A stretch of DNA of 64,000 nucleotides from contig NZ_JBJGXI010000006.1 of assembly GCF_045635475.1 (NCBI RefSeq), forward strand, positions 81,919-145,918, given 5' to 3'. The stretch is from JBJGXI01 sp045635475. Its GTDB lineage: Bacteria > Bacillota > Bacilli > Bacillales > Amphibacillaceae. Made by a program: the position numbers and the translations under genes. This document shows positions 1 to 9,616 of this stretch, piece by piece; position 1 is the first letter of the stretch; each line of letters opens with the position of its first letter. A model generated the notes under the pieces. That model worked only from the letters and a program-made list of their open reading frames with translations, searched no databases and was not told where the DNA came from.

Positions 1-1
1 T

Positions 2-505
2 TTAACAACCTTAGTAGATGATTATGATATTGGGATATCTATTTCTGATGTGAAGCTTCAGGAGGTTGATTTACCAAATGAAGAAGTAAGGCAAGCGTTT
101 ATGAAAGTAACGGACGCTAGAGAGACGATGCGTACAAAGCAAAATGAAGCAGAAAAATATCAAAATCAACAAGTTGAAGAAGCGTTAGGGGAAAAAGATG
201 CGATTATCACTCGTGCAGAAGGGGATAAAATTGCCAGGATCGAACAGGCTCGAGGCGATATCGCTCAGTTTAATGCACTATATGAAGCCTATGCGAACAA
301 CCCTGTCATTACGAAACAGCGTTTAGTGATGGAAACGTTAGAACAAGTTCTGCCTAATGCAAATATATACATTATGAATGATGATGGTAACACTTTAAAA
401 TACCTACCTTTGAATCAAAACGGTAGCCAATCCAATACGAAACCGGTAGTACCGACCGAAGAGAATGCAGCAAGCTCAGAAACGGAGGCGAAGACAAATG
501 AGTGA
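2..505 (+). CDS. hflK: HflK, SPFH-domain membrane protease modulator (3' part only)
   Basis: The reading frame is open from the window edge, so the N-terminus lies outside. The visible 167 residues are the end of the SPFH/band-7 domain followed by a long charged helix (about residues 25-90) with the Ala/Glu-rich pattern of HflK. The tail is Ser/Thr/Glu-rich and low in complexity. In this family HflK pairs with HflC to form a membrane-anchored cage around the FtsH protease. The stop codon overlaps the start of the next gene, HflC, which supports the pair as a co-translated unit. Paralogous SPFH proteins look alike, but the hflK-hflC order makes the call firm. Confidence 0.88.
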   Translation, partial: LTTLVDDYDIGISISDVKLQEVDLPNEEVRQAFMKVTDARETMRTKQNEAEKYQNQQVEEALGEKDAIITRAEGDKIARIEQARGDIAQFNALYEAYANNPVITKQRLVMETLEQVLPNANIYIMNDDGNTLKYLPLNQNGSQSNTKPVVPTEENAASSETEAKTNE

Positions 506-1427
506 TGAAAATGTCTATGAAATGAATCAAAAATCATCAAATGATATAAGGAAATACATTAAGATAGGTATCTCTATCCTTATATTAATTGTCGTTATTG
601 CCTTTGGAATTAATAGTATGTATATCGTAAAAGAAGGAGAATACAAGGTTGTTCGCCAGTTTGGTGAAGTGATCGATTATCAATCTGAACCTGGACTGAA
701 GTTTAAAGTTCCTCTTTTGCATTCGGTAACAACTCTTCCAAATAAAAAAATGGTTTATGATATAACGGAACGAGAAATTAACACGTTAGATAAAAAGAGA
801 CTTGTTATTGATAATTATGCTATTTGGGAAATTACGAACCCACAAGACATGATTTCAACAGCCAGAACAGAAGTCGGGGCCGAATCACGCATGGGAGAGT
901 TTATCTTCTCGGTAGTGCGTAGTGAACTAGGTTCTATGAACTATGATGAAATTATTAATGAAGAAGGAAGTACGCGTGGAAATCTAAATAAAAGAGTTAC
1001 CGACCGTGTGAATGAATTATTAACGAGAGATAACTACGGTGTTCAGGTTGATGACGTTCGTATTAAAAGAACAGATTTACCTGATGAAAATGAACAAACC
1101 GTCTATAACCGTATGATATCGGAGCGAGAATCAACTGCGCAAGAATATTTATCACGAGGGGAAGCGGAGAAAAAGCGTATTATTGCAACCACTGACCGTG
1201 ATGTACAAGAGATGTTGTCAAAAGCGGATGCACAGGCAGCACAAATCAGAGCAGAAGGTGAAACAGAAGCAGCTGAAATGTATAGTCAAGCATTCCAAAG
1301 AGATACGGAATTCTATCAGCTTTATCGTACATTAGAATCATATAAGACAACGATTGACGGTGAAACAACGATTATCTTGCCTCAAGACTCTGATTATACT
1401 CGATTATTATTGGGGTATCTTGAATAA
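498..1427 (+). CDS. hflC: HflC, SPFH-domain membrane protease modulator
   Basis: This 309-residue protein is the partner of HflK and is expected to modulate FtsH-dependent quality control of membrane proteins. It has a short cytoplasmic N-terminus, one hydrophobic anchor at about residues 20-41, and then the band-7 domain (VKEGEYKVVRQFGEV and following). A long Ala/Glu-rich helix (about 215-265) carries the repeated EAEKK/AEGE pattern of the family. I start it at ATG 498 because GGAGG lies at 484-488; an upstream in-frame start at 465 has no such site and would sit inside hflK. The start overlaps the hflK stop by 8 bases. A hairpin followed by T residues comes directly after. Confidence 0.92.
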   Translation: MSDENVYEMNQKSSNDIRKYIKIGISILILIVVIAFGINSMYIVKEGEYKVVRQFGEVIDYQSEPGLKFKVPLLHSVTTLPNKKMVYDITEREINTLDKKRLVIDNYAIWEITNPQDMISTARTEVGAESRMGEFIFSVVRSELGSMNYDEIINEEGSTRGNLNKRVTDRVNELLTRDNYGVQVDDVRIKRTDLPDENEQTVYNRMISERESTAQEYLSRGEAEKKRIIATTDRDVQEMLSKADAQAAQIRAEGETEAAEMYSQAFQRDTEFYQLYRTLESYKTTIDGETTIILPQDSDYTRLLLGYLE

Positions 1428-1437
1428 TAAATGTAGG

Positions 1438-1482
1438 TTAAAGACTTCCTTTCTTTATAAAAGAAAGTGAAGTCTTTTTTCT
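1438..1482 (+). terminator. Rho-independent terminator of hflKC
   Basis: An AAAGACTTC arm pairs with GAAGTCTTT, with an inner CTTTCTTT/AAAGAAAG stem, and is followed by a T run. It closes the hflKC unit and separates it from polA. Confidence 0.85.
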
Positions 1483-1537
1483 ATCGGGAAGAATCATGGT
1501 AAAATGGATTATAATATAACTAGACAGGAGTGTCATT

Positions 1538-4177
1538 ATGACAAATAAACTCGTTTTAATAGATGGCAATAGTATTGCTTATCGAGCATTTTTCGCTTTG
1601 CCCTTGTTAAACAATGATAAAGGCGTATATACAAATGCAATTTATGGATTTACTACGATGTTGCTTCGAATTTTAGAGGATGAGAAGCCAACCCATTTGC
1701 TCGTCGCATTTGACGCAGGAAAGACTACATTCCGCCATAGTACATATAAAGAATACAAAGGTGGCAGACAAAAGACACCATCAGAGTTATCTGAACAATT
1801 TCCACTTTTAAAAGAATTGCTCGATGCATTTCACATTAAGCACTATCAACTACCTCAATATGAAGCAGATGATATTATCGGTACACTTTCAAAAGTTGGT
1901 GAACAGCAAAATTATGATGTTCAGATCATTTCGGGTGATAAAGACTTATTACAATTGGTATCTGACAACTCGGTTGTAAATATAACGAAAAAAGGGTTGA
2001 GTGAAGTAGACAAATACACCCCAACCTTTTTGCATGAGAAGTTAGAAATAACGCCTGAACAAGTCATTGATATGAAAGGACTTATGGGTGACAGTTCAGA
2101 TAACATTCCAGGGGTTCCGGGAGTTGGGGAGAAGACGGCGATTAAATTGCTAAAACAGTTTGATACGCTTGAGAATTTGTATGAGCATTTAGACGAGGTT
2201 AGTGGCAAAAAACTAAAGGAAAAACTAGAAAATCATCAAGAAGATGCATTTATGAGTAAACAGTTAGTTACCATTGATCGTCAATCACCAATTGAAATCG
2301 GCTTAGACGATGTCCAATATAATGGCTTTGACCAACAGAAAGTACGTGCAATCTTTAAGGATCTTGGTTTTCAATCCTTGCTTACTAGAGTTACAGGTGG
2401 AGAAAGCGAAGAAGAAGTAGAACTACAAGAACTTCCTGACATAGAGGTTACAATAGTTGAAGAAGTTACAAAGGATTTGTTCGCAGAAGTTCAAGCCTTA
2501 GAAATAGAAATGCTAGAAGAAAATTACCATACGGGTCAAATTCAAGGGTTTGGACTAGTGAATCAACACGGTAAATATTTTATCTCTACAGATCTAGCTG
2601 TTAAATCGGATACTTTTAAGCAATGGGCAGAAGATAAAAATAGTGAAAAATGGGTATTTGATGCTAAAAAAGCATTAGTATCATTACTAAGATATGGTAT
2701 TAAGTTACGAGGCATAACATTCGATTTATTGCTTTCCTCGTACATCATTGACCCATCGGAGAACCATCATGACATTCCGGCTATTAGTCATCGTATGGGA
2801 GAACAGGGTGTATCATTTGATGAAGAGGTATACGGAAAAGGCGCAAAAATGAAAGTGCCAGAACAAGAAGCTTTGGCAGAGCATATTGTCAGAAAAGCGA
2901 ATATGATCTATATACTAAAGGAAAAAGCAGAAAAAGAATTAGAAGATAATCAACAATTAGAGCTTATAAATGAACTAGAGATGCCACTTGCACTTATTTT
3001 GGGTGAGATGGAGCATACAGGGATTGCTATAGATACGGAACAAATACAAAGGATGGGCGATGAACTACAATCACGCTTAAAAGGCCTTGAGTCAGAAATC
3101 TACGAATTAGCTGGGGAGACGTTTAATGTAAATTCTCCTAAACAACTTGGCCCGATTCTGTTTAAAAAATTAGGATTACCCGTCTTAAAGAAAACAAAAA
3201 CGGGTTATTCTACATCGGCGGATATTTTGGAACAGTTGCAGGATCAACATGAAATCATTCCAAAGTTGTTATTGTATCGCCAGTTAGGGAAATTGCAGTC
3301 CACTTATATTGAAGGTTTGCTAAAGGTCGTTAATAAAGACACGCACAAAATTCATACACGATTTAATCAGGCACTAACGCAAACCGGTAGACTGAGCTCA
3401 ACAGAGCCGAACCTACAAAACATCCCGATTCGCTTAGAAGAAGGTAAAAAAATTAGACAAGCATTCATACCATCGACAGAGGGTTGGTATATTTTCGCTG
3501 CCGATTATTCACAAATAGAGCTTCGAGTGCTCGCACATATCGCCCAGGATGAAAAGCTAATAGAAGCTTTTAATCAAGACATGGACATCCACACAAGGAC
3601 TGCGATGGAAGTTTTTCATGTAGATAAGGAAGAAGTAACAGCGAACATGAGAAGGCATGCTAAAGCAGTTAACTTTGGAATTGTGTACGGAATTAGTGAT
3701 TATGGCTTGTCTCAGAGCCTAAATATTACTAGAAAAGAAGCACAAAAGTTTATTGATCGATATTTAGACAGTTATCCTGGTGTACGTGAATACATGGACG
3801 AGATTGTCCAACAGGCCAAACAAGTAGGTTATGTAACGACGATTATGAATAGGAGAAGATACTTACCTGAGATTACAAGTAGGAACTTTAACCGTCGTAG
3901 CTTTGCTGAAAGAACGGCAATGAATACACCAATCCAAGGAAGCGCCGCAGATATTATTAAAAAAGCGATGATTGATCTCCGTTACAGATTGGCGGATGAG
4001 AACTTGGAAGCACAAATAATTTTACAAGTACACGATGAATTGATAATCGAAGCACCGGAGAAAGAAATTGAAATATTAGCTAAGCTGGTACCCGAGGTGA
4101 TGGAATCGGCTGTTCAATTAGATGTACCAATTAAAGTGGATTATGCCTATGGAAAGACTTGGTATGATGCAAAATAG
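1538..4177 (+). CDS. polA: DNA polymerase I
   Basis: The 879-residue enzyme does Okazaki-fragment processing and repair synthesis. Residues 1-290 are the 5'-3' exonuclease with its acidic metal site (VLIDGNSIAYRAFF at the start, YEADDIIGTL, SGDKDLLQL, GDSSDNIPGVPG). The middle domain (about 300-465) has the 3'-5' exonuclease fold, but the DxE motif that would bind metal is replaced, as in Bacillus Pol I, so proofreading is probably absent. The polymerase domain shows motif A (DYSQIELR, Asp at 656), the O-helix (RRHAKAVNFGIVYG) and motif C (VHDE, His832-Asp833-Glu834). GGAG precedes the ATG. mutM follows after 17 bases, a usual repair pairing. Confidence 0.97.
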   Translation: MTNKLVLIDGNSIAYRAFFALPLLNNDKGVYTNAIYGFTTMLLRILEDEKPTHLLVAFDAGKTTFRHSTYKEYKGGRQKTPSELSEQFPLLKELLDAFHIKHYQLPQYEADDIIGTLSKVGEQQNYDVQIISGDKDLLQLVSDNSVVNITKKGLSEVDKYTPTFLHEKLEITPEQVIDMKGLMGDSSDNIPGVPGVGEKTAIKLLKQFDTLENLYEHLDEVSGKKLKEKLENHQEDAFMSKQLVTIDRQSPIEIGLDDVQYNGFDQQKVRAIFKDLGFQSLLTRVTGGESEEEVELQELPDIEVTIVEEVTKDLFAEVQALEIEMLEENYHTGQIQGFGLVNQHGKYFISTDLAVKSDTFKQWAEDKNSEKWVFDAKKALVSLLRYGIKLRGITFDLLLSSYIIDPSENHHDIPAISHRMGEQGVSFDEEVYGKGAKMKVPEQEALAEHIVRKANMIYILKEKAEKELEDNQQLELINELEMPLALILGEMEHTGIAIDTEQIQRMGDELQSRLKGLESEIYELAGETFNVNSPKQLGPILFKKLGLPVLKKTKTGYSTSADILEQLQDQHEIIPKLLLYRQLGKLQSTYIEGLLKVVNKDTHKIHTRFNQALTQTGRLSSTEPNLQNIPIRLEEGKKIRQAFIPSTEGWYIFAADYSQIELRVLAHIAQDEKLIEAFNQDMDIHTRTAMEVFHVDKEEVTANMRRHAKAVNFGIVYGISDYGLSQSLNITRKEAQKFIDRYLDSYPGVREYMDEIVQQAKQVGYVTTIMNRRRYLPEITSRNFNRRSFAERTAMNTPIQGSAADIIKKAMIDLRYRLADENLEAQIILQVHDELIIEAPEKEIEILAKLVPEVMESAVQLDVPIKVDYAYGKTWYDAK

Positions 4178-4194
4178 ATAGGGAGACATACGTT

Positions 4195-5019
4195 ATGCCA
4201 GAATTACCTGAAGTAGAAACGATCCGAAACACGCTAAAGCAATTAGTAATAGATAAAACAATAAAAAACATATCTGTGTTCTGGCCAAAAATGATCAAGC
4301 AACCAGATGATATTCAGCAATTTAAGCAGTTATTAATCGGACAAACCATACATGATGTGAAGCGAAAGGGTAAGTTTTTGCTGTTTGAACTGGATGACCA
4401 TGTGCTTGTTTCGCATCTGCGAATGGAAGGGAAATATGGGGTTTTCAAACAAATTGATCCTTTAATCAAGCATACACATGTGATTTTTCATTTCACAGAT
4501 GGTGAAGAGCTTCGCTATAATGATGTCCGCAAATTTGGTACGATGCACCTGTTTGAAAAAGGAACAGAATTATCGGATAAGCCACTAAATCAACTTGGAC
4601 CAGACCCGCTTGAAGATACGTTTTCTTTTGATGTGTTTTATCAAAAGGTGCGGAAAAGTGACCGGTCGATTAAAAGTATTTTGTTGGACCAGTCTGTCAT
4701 TGCGGGGCTTGGGAACATTTATGTGGATGAAACGTTGTTTAGAGCAAGTGTACATCCATTGCGTAAAGGAAGTAAGCTACTTAAGCGTGAAGTAATAGCG
4801 ATTCATAAGGCAGCAGTTGCGACATTAAAACAAGCCGTTGCTGAAGGTGGTACGACAATTCGTTCGTACGTGAATAGTCAAGGTCAAATCGGTATGTTTC
4901 AGCAGCAGCTCAACGTTTACGGTCAACAAAATAAAAACTGTAAAAATTGTGGAAAACCAATCGTAAAGATGAAGGTCAGTGGCAGAGGCACGCATGTCTG
5001 TGTCGAATGCCAAAAGTAG
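4195..5019 (+). CDS. mutM: Formamidopyrimidine-DNA glycosylase (Fpg/MutM)
   Basis: This bifunctional glycosylase/AP lyase removes 8-oxoguanine and ring-opened purines. The protein begins MPELPEVE, which after Met removal gives the catalytic Pro1-Glu2 that attacks the damaged nucleotide. The C-terminus carries the zinc finger with cysteines 249, 252, 269 and 272. The motif GLGNIYVDE of the helix-two-turn-helix region is present. Length (274) is normal for the family. AGGGAGA precedes the start, and the gene sits 17 bases after polA, so the two are probably one transcript. Confidence 0.97.
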   Translation: MPELPEVETIRNTLKQLVIDKTIKNISVFWPKMIKQPDDIQQFKQLLIGQTIHDVKRKGKFLLFELDDHVLVSHLRMEGKYGVFKQIDPLIKHTHVIFHFTDGEELRYNDVRKFGTMHLFEKGTELSDKPLNQLGPDPLEDTFSFDVFYQKVRKSDRSIKSILLDQSVIAGLGNIYVDETLFRASVHPLRKGSKLLKREVIAIHKAAVATLKQAVAEGGTTIRSYVNSQGQIGMFQQQLNVYGQQNKNCKNCGKPIVKMKVSGRGTHVCVECQK

Positions 5020-5086
5020 GCACAGACAATTCGCTCCCTCCATATACTAATACGTAAAAATATAGTATAGATAAAGGAGCGCTACT

Positions 5087-5722
5087 ATGGCTGATCTCAC
5101 CACATTTATACTGCTTGCATTTGCTGTCAGCTTAGACAGTTTTATGGTTGCATTTACCTATGGTTTACGCAAATTAATCTTACCTATTCGTTCCATCATC
5201 GTTATTGCGCTTATTACCGGAACAACTTTTTTCCTAGCAATGTTGATTGGCGAAATAATTGCATCATTCTTATCGGTGAGAGTTGCCGAATCATTAGGTG
5301 GATGGATTCTCATATTTATAGGTTTATGGGTGATTTACCAATTTTTAAGAACAGACAATTCATCACATCATGATAAAGAGCCAACGATTCTTAAATTTGA
5401 GATAAAAGCACTAGGAATTGTGATCCAAATTTTACGGAAACCAATGACTGCCGATATGGATAAGTCCGGTAAAATTACAGGTATTGAAGCATTGATACTA
5501 GGATTAGCATTATCGCTTGACTCTTTTGGTGCGGGAATTGGTGCAGCGATGCTTGGATTTACTCCAGCTTTTGCAGCCCTCGGTATAGCAGCAACGACTG
5601 GATTATTTCTTGCCGCCGGTTTAAAAAGTGGTTATTTATTTTCCTATTGGCAATGGCTACAACGATTGACTTTCGTACCTGGCATTATCTTAATAATAAT
5701 TGGAATTGCAAAAATGACATAA
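5087..5722 (+). CDS. ytaF: YtaF-type sporulation membrane protein
   Basis: A 211-residue polytopic membrane protein with about six hydrophobic segments. It shows an internal duplication: the motif SLDSF occurs near residue 16 and again near residue 144, each in a helix, as in the MntP/YtaF family of putative metal exporters. The B. subtilis homologue YtaF is a sporulation membrane protein of unknown mechanism found at the same place between mutM and coaE. A good AAGGAG site precedes the ATG. Metal transport is a family inference, not something shown here. Confidence 0.88.
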   Translation: MADLTTFILLAFAVSLDSFMVAFTYGLRKLILPIRSIIVIALITGTTFFLAMLIGEIIASFLSVRVAESLGGWILIFIGLWVIYQFLRTDNSSHHDKEPTILKFEIKALGIVIQILRKPMTADMDKSGKITGIEALILGLALSLDSFGAGIGAAMLGFTPAFAALGIAATTGLFLAAGLKSGYLFSYWQWLQRLTFVPGIILIIIGIAKMT

Positions 5723-5754
5723 CGACAAAATTCTTAGCAAGGGTGCTGTAACAG

Positions 5755-6363
5755 ATGACAATAGTGATCGGACTAACGGGAAGTATTGCAACTGGCAAAA
5801 CAACGGTTGCTAACATGTTTGAAAAATGGGATATACCAGTTATCGATGCTGATAAAATTGCCAGACAAGTGGTTGAGCCAGGGATGCCAGCATATCAACA
5901 AATTATAGATTACTTTGGTGACGTAATTCTGCTTGAAAGTAAGCAAATAGATCGCAAAAAGCTTGGTCAAATTGTATTTTCTGATGAATCCATGCGTCAA
6001 CAGTTAAATCAAATTGTTCACCCTGCTGTTAGAGAACAAATGCTAAAACAAAGAGATATGCTAGTTGATGAGGGAAAAAAAGCTGTCGTTATGGATATTC
6101 CATTATTGTTTGAAAGTAAGCTCACGAAGCTTGTTGACAAAATTCTTGTTGTATTTGTAGAGGTAGATATACAACTGAAGCGTCTCGTTGAGCGCGATCA
6201 TCTAACCAAAGAGGACGCGTTAAACCGCGTTCGTGCACAAATTCCTGGTCGAGAAAAGGCGGAAATGGCCGATGCTATCATTTATAATGACAGGACGTTA
6301 GCAGAATCTGAACAACAGTTGATCACTATTTTAAGCAAATGGGAAGTAGCTACTTTTTCTTAA
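5755..6363 (+). CDS. coaE: Dephospho-CoA kinase
   Basis: CoaE catalyses the last step of coenzyme A synthesis, phosphorylating the 3'-hydroxyl of dephospho-CoA with ATP. The P-loop is at residues 9-16 (GSIATGKT). DADKIARQVVEPG (about 32-44) and the MDIPLLFE segment (about 113-120) are family signatures, and LVERDHLTKEDALNRVRAQ matches the lid region. The length of 202 residues is normal. It follows ytaF after 32 bases and is closed by a terminator, so polA-mutM-ytaF-coaE reads as one run. In B. subtilis gapB follows coaE; no gapB is seen here. Confidence 0.96.
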   Translation: MTIVIGLTGSIATGKTTVANMFEKWDIPVIDADKIARQVVEPGMPAYQQIIDYFGDVILLESKQIDRKKLGQIVFSDESMRQQLNQIVHPAVREQMLKQRDMLVDEGKKAVVMDIPLLFESKLTKLVDKILVVFVEVDIQLKRLVERDHLTKEDALNRVRAQIPGREKAEMADAIIYNDRTLAESEQQLITILSKWEVATFS

Positions 6364-6378
6364 ATGATGAACATTTCA

Positions 6379-6416
6379 AGATACTCCTACACTTTACTGT
6401 ACAGGAGTATCTTTTT
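6379..6416 (+). terminator. Terminator after coaE
   Basis: AGATACTCCT pairs with AGGAGTATCT around a 14-base loop and is followed by TTTTT. Confidence 0.85.
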
Positions 6417-6748
6417 CATGTATAGTAGCGTTTAGGATTAAGCTAAGCGGGTTGACACTATTGTGTGATCACAAAGTAGTTTATGAGAAGGTCTTAAAAA
6501 AGCGAAAAAATGTCGGTTCTGTATTGCCAAATGAGCGTTTAACGTATATACTTTTCCTGCATGTAAAAAGATTGCTTATATAAAAAAGGCCTACTCAGAA
6601 GGGCCTGAGTTGCTTGTGTTTTTACCTTCTGATATGTGCTCATAGTAACTACTTAAAGGGTTAGGACCTCTCAGGACTAACTTTCCCCCGTGGTAGTATA
6701 TTGCATGAGGATTTGGAAGAATATTCTTATTAAGGGGGAGTTTTACCA
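6417..6748. other. Gene-free interval before speD
   Basis: No gene is supported here. One short open stretch around 6463-6583 has no start with a ribosome site and no family resemblance that I recognise. A small hairpin (GTTAG/CTAAC around 6660-6681) lies in the probable speD leader. AAGGGGGAG at 6732-6740 is the speD ribosome site. Confidence 0.5.
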
Positions 6749-7126
6749 ATGGATACAATGGGAAGACATGTTATTGCAGAAATGTGGGATTGCAACATTG
6801 AAAAACTAAACGATATGCCGCTTATCGAACAAATTTTTGTTAATGCTGCACTTAAAGCAGGAGCAGAAATAAGAGAAGTTGCCTTTCATAAATTCGCACC
6901 ACACGGTGTAAGTGGTGTTGTTATTATATCAGAGTCTCATTTAACGATTCATAGTTTTCCAGAGCATGGTTATGCGAGTATAGATGTGTACACATGTGGT
7001 GATATAATTGATCCAAATGTAGCGGCTAATTACATTGCTGAAGAATTAGAGTCAAAAACATGTGAAGCGGTTGAAGTTCCACGCGGAATGGGTCCGATTC
7101 AAGTGAAAAAGTTTAAGGCTCTTTAA
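6749..7126 (+). CDS. speD: S-adenosylmethionine decarboxylase proenzyme (SpeD/SpeH type)
   Basis: This enzyme makes decarboxylated SAM, the aminopropyl donor for spermidine. The 125-residue proenzyme is of the short bacterial class. Self-cleavage is expected between Glu62 and Ser63 in SESHLTIHSFPEHG, turning Ser63 into the pyruvoyl cofactor. His68 and Cys83, the processing and catalytic residues of the class, are both present. A strong AAGGGGGAG site precedes the ATG. The gene stands alone between two terminators. No spermidine synthase gene is in the window. Confidence 0.95.
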   Translation: MDTMGRHVIAEMWDCNIEKLNDMPLIEQIFVNAALKAGAEIREVAFHKFAPHGVSGVVIISESHLTIHSFPEHGYASIDVYTCGDIIDPNVAANYIAEELESKTCEAVEVPRGMGPIQVKKFKAL

Positions 7127-7173
7127 GTTAGTGTTTGAACAACCTCTATAATTTAAAATGAACACGAATAGAA

Positions 7174-7199
7174 AACCCTTGCTTAAGCAAGGGTTTTTC
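7174..7199 (+). terminator. Terminator after speD
   Basis: ACCCTTGC pairs with GCAAGGGT around a TTAA loop, with TTTTT following. Confidence 0.88.
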
Positions 7200-7284
7200 G
7201 TATTTTTACCCTTGTCCATCGTTTTATTGTGAAAAACATGTTAAAATAGTAGTATGATTTTATTAAAGTGACGAGGTGCAATAG

Positions 7285-7674
7285 ATGACATTGAAGCAAA
7301 CATTTAATAAGTATTTTAATAGTCATTCTGAAACAAGTGATAATCATTGGGATCCAAATTTAAAAACCCATTACTTCAAGACAACGCAGGAGAAAGGGAT
7401 GCAAGCGGTTGAAGCGTTATTTACAAATGCAAAAGAATTTGAAATCGTAGCTTCTTCAAAGGACCACGGAGAAATCAGTGTTATTTATAAAGGAGGCCGT
7501 AAAGCATTTGTGACGGCTACGATTATTATGGTAAGACCATACCGAACCGCAATTGATTTATCGGTAACATTAGAGTCTGCTTTTCCACCCGATTTTGGAT
7601 ATAGCCATAAGTTAATTCCGAAGTTGTATAAAATATTGCAAAAGGAACTTACTTTGTTAGATCGTACTAGTTGA
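7285..7674 (+). CDS. Hypothetical cytosolic protein
   Basis: I do not recognise this 129-residue protein with certainty. It has no signal peptide or membrane segment. The region from about residue 30 to 120 alternates strands and helices (VEALFTNAKEFEIVASS, GEISVIYKGG, TATIIMVRPYRTAIDLSV, LIPKLYKILQKEL), loosely like the DUF1499 style, but that likeness is weak. A GACGAGGTG site precedes the ATG. It sits between speD and nrdR and runs in their direction, with only 30 bases to nrdR, so it may share the nrdR transcript. The coding pattern is convincing; the role is unknown. Confidence 0.7.
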   Translation: MTLKQTFNKYFNSHSETSDNHWDPNLKTHYFKTTQEKGMQAVEALFTNAKEFEIVASSKDHGEISVIYKGGRKAFVTATIIMVRPYRTAIDLSVTLESAFPPDFGYSHKLIPKLYKILQKELTLLDRTS

Positions 7675-7704
7675 GGAATTAAGGATGTTTGGGGTTGATG
7701 AAAG

Positions 7705-8166
7705 ATGAGATGTCCAAATTGTGAATATAAAAATACAAAGGTATTAGATTCAAGGCCGATTGAAGAGGGTAAAGCGATTCGCAGACGACGTGAATGTGAA
7801 GAATGTACTTATCGATTCACGACCTTTGAACGATTAGAAGAGATTCCTTTAATTGTCGTCAAGAAGGAAGGTACGAGGGAAGAGTTTAGCCGCGAGAAGT
7901 TAATTCGAGGGCTTATTAAGTCATGCGAAAAACGTCCAGTCGCATTAGAACAAATCGAAACGATTGCACTTGAAGTGGAAAGAGAGTTACGAAATAGTGG
8001 CTATTCCGAAGTGCAGAGTGGAATTATTGGTGAGCTTGTTATGAATCACCTTTCCCAGGTTGATGAAGTGGCATATGTACGTTTTGCTTCTGTCTATCGA
8101 CAATTTAAAGACATCAACGTTTTCTTGGACGAACTGAAAGACTTGATGCGTTCAGAAAAAAAATAA
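7705..8166 (+). CDS. nrdR: Transcriptional repressor NrdR
   Basis: NrdR represses ribonucleotide reductase genes in response to ATP/dATP. The N-terminal zinc ribbon has cysteines 3, 6, 31 and 34 (MRCPNC and CEEC), and the RRRRE basic stretch contacts DNA. An ATP-cone domain fills about residues 48-138. The length of 153 is normal. It is followed by dnaB and dnaI, the same order as in B. subtilis, so nucleotide supply and replication restart genes are linked. I saw no NrdR box in the window. Confidence 0.96.
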   Translation: MRCPNCEYKNTKVLDSRPIEEGKAIRRRRECEECTYRFTTFERLEEIPLIVVKKEGTREEFSREKLIRGLIKSCEKRPVALEQIETIALEVERELRNSGYSEVQSGIIGELVMNHLSQVDEVAYVRFASVYRQFKDINVFLDELKDLMRSEKK

Positions 8167-8221
8167 AATGGTAAGTGTAGCATGGAAATTGATTAATAAA
8201 AAGGAAAGGGTTATCTGTCCT

Positions 8222-9589
8222 ATGAATCAACCGCACATCGGAAAAATACTCCCTGCTGAAAGATACATCATCGTTGTTTCTTGGGATATAACTACTTCAT
8301 TTTTTCAGTCTTTAACCCATCTATATCAACCGCTTATCGGGATTCAAGCAATTGCTCTGTATCAGACACTTTTAAGCGAGTTCCAAATTAGAAAAAATTC
8401 AGTAGAACAATCGCATCATACGTTGATGAATTTCTTATCGATGCCATTGGATGAAATTTATAAAGCGCGTTTAAAACTTGAAGCGATTGGTCTGCTTCGT
8501 ACGTACAAAAAAGAATCGGACGAGCTTACATCTTATACTTATCAATTGCAGCAACCGTTTCCGGTTCAACATTTTTTGGCCGATGACATGTTATCACAGC
8601 TGCTTTATCATCAGTTAGGTGAGCATAAATATAAAGAGCTCGTAGAAGCATTTTTGCAAGAAAAACCGAACGTGGAGATCAATGGAGAAAATGTGACAGC
8701 GAACTTTGGTGAGGTTTTTGATACTCATGCTGGTTTTACGAACACTTCAAACCAAGTGAAACCATCGATGAATGTAGAACAAAAACAATCTGGACCCCCA
8801 CTGAACAATGCCGTCATTGATTTTAAATGGTTAGAGCAAATGTTGACGGAAAGAATGATCCCTGCAGCGCGTGTGTTAACGACAACTTCTAAAAAGCTAA
8901 TTGTTCAAATGGTTGTCTTGTACGACCTTACAGAACAAGAATTGGAAAGTGCTGTTGTTTGGGCTGTTAATGAAGATCATCAGCTCGATACGAAGGAATT
9001 TAAAGCAGCTTGCTTGGATTTATTCCAATTAAAGCAAAACAACACAGATATTAAATTAGTAACCAAAAAACAAGGGATTCCATCAAAGCCAAATAAAGAC
9101 TCCCAGAGTAAAGAAGATCAGTTTATTCAAATGCTAGAGCAAATTTCTCCTAAGCAGCTTCTTGAGGATTTGTCAGGTGGAAATGAAGCGTCGGCACAGG
9201 ATTTGAAATTGATTGGTGAAATTATGTCTCAACAAGGATTAACACCTGGAGTCATTAATGTGTTAGTCCATTATGTGCTTTTAAAAACAGATATGAAGCT
9301 AACTAAATCTTACCTAGAAAAGATTTCCAGTCACTGGGCACGAAAAAACGTCAAGACAGTAAGACAAGCAATGGCTTTGGCAAAGGCTGAAAATACTAAG
9401 TATCAACAATGGGGAACGAAAAAACCATACTATAAGAAAACGAATCGTAAAGAGGTTGTTCCAGATTGGTTTGAAGAACAGAAAAAACGAGAAGTAACTA
9501 ACAAAAGTGGTGTTAATGTGTCACCGACTGTTTCGAAGCAAACGGATGATATTAGTGATATTGCGAAGAAATATGCTAAAAAAAATTAA
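8222..9589 (+). CDS. dnaB: DnaB, replication initiation and membrane attachment protein (helicase co-loader)
   Basis: In Bacillus, DnaB works with DnaD and DnaI to load the replicative helicase DnaC at oriC and at restarts. The 455-residue protein matches by its N-terminal winged-helix region (LYQPLIGIQAIALYQTLL), a middle domain, and a DnaB_2/DDBH2 domain near residues 330-390. A Lys-rich tail ends in IAKKYAKKN. An in-frame ATG at 8168 gives 18 more residues but has no ribosome site. I prefer ATG 8222, which follows GGAAAGGG and matches the start of known DnaB proteins. dnaI follows after about 25 bases. Confidence 0.92.
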   Translation: MNQPHIGKILPAERYIIVVSWDITTSFFQSLTHLYQPLIGIQAIALYQTLLSEFQIRKNSVEQSHHTLMNFLSMPLDEIYKARLKLEAIGLLRTYKKESDELTSYTYQLQQPFPVQHFLADDMLSQLLYHQLGEHKYKELVEAFLQEKPNVEINGENVTANFGEVFDTHAGFTNTSNQVKPSMNVEQKQSGPPLNNAVIDFKWLEQMLTERMIPAARVLTTTSKKLIVQMVVLYDLTEQELESAVVWAVNEDHQLDTKEFKAACLDLFQLKQNNTDIKLVTKKQGIPSKPNKDSQSKEDQFIQMLEQISPKQLLEDLSGGNEASAQDLKLIGEIMSQQGLTPGVINVLVHYVLLKTDMKLTKSYLEKISSHWARKNVKTVRQAMALAKAENTKYQQWGTKKPYYKKTNRKEVVPDWFEEQKKREVTNKSGVNVSPTVSKQTDDISDIAKKYAKKN

Positions 9590-9616
9590 TTAAATCAGTT
9601 ATAAGGATGAATGGGA

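Noticed and set aside
6463..6583. Short open stretch between coaE and speD considered as a gapB remnant
   Set aside because: The translation does not resemble GapB, and no start signal is present.
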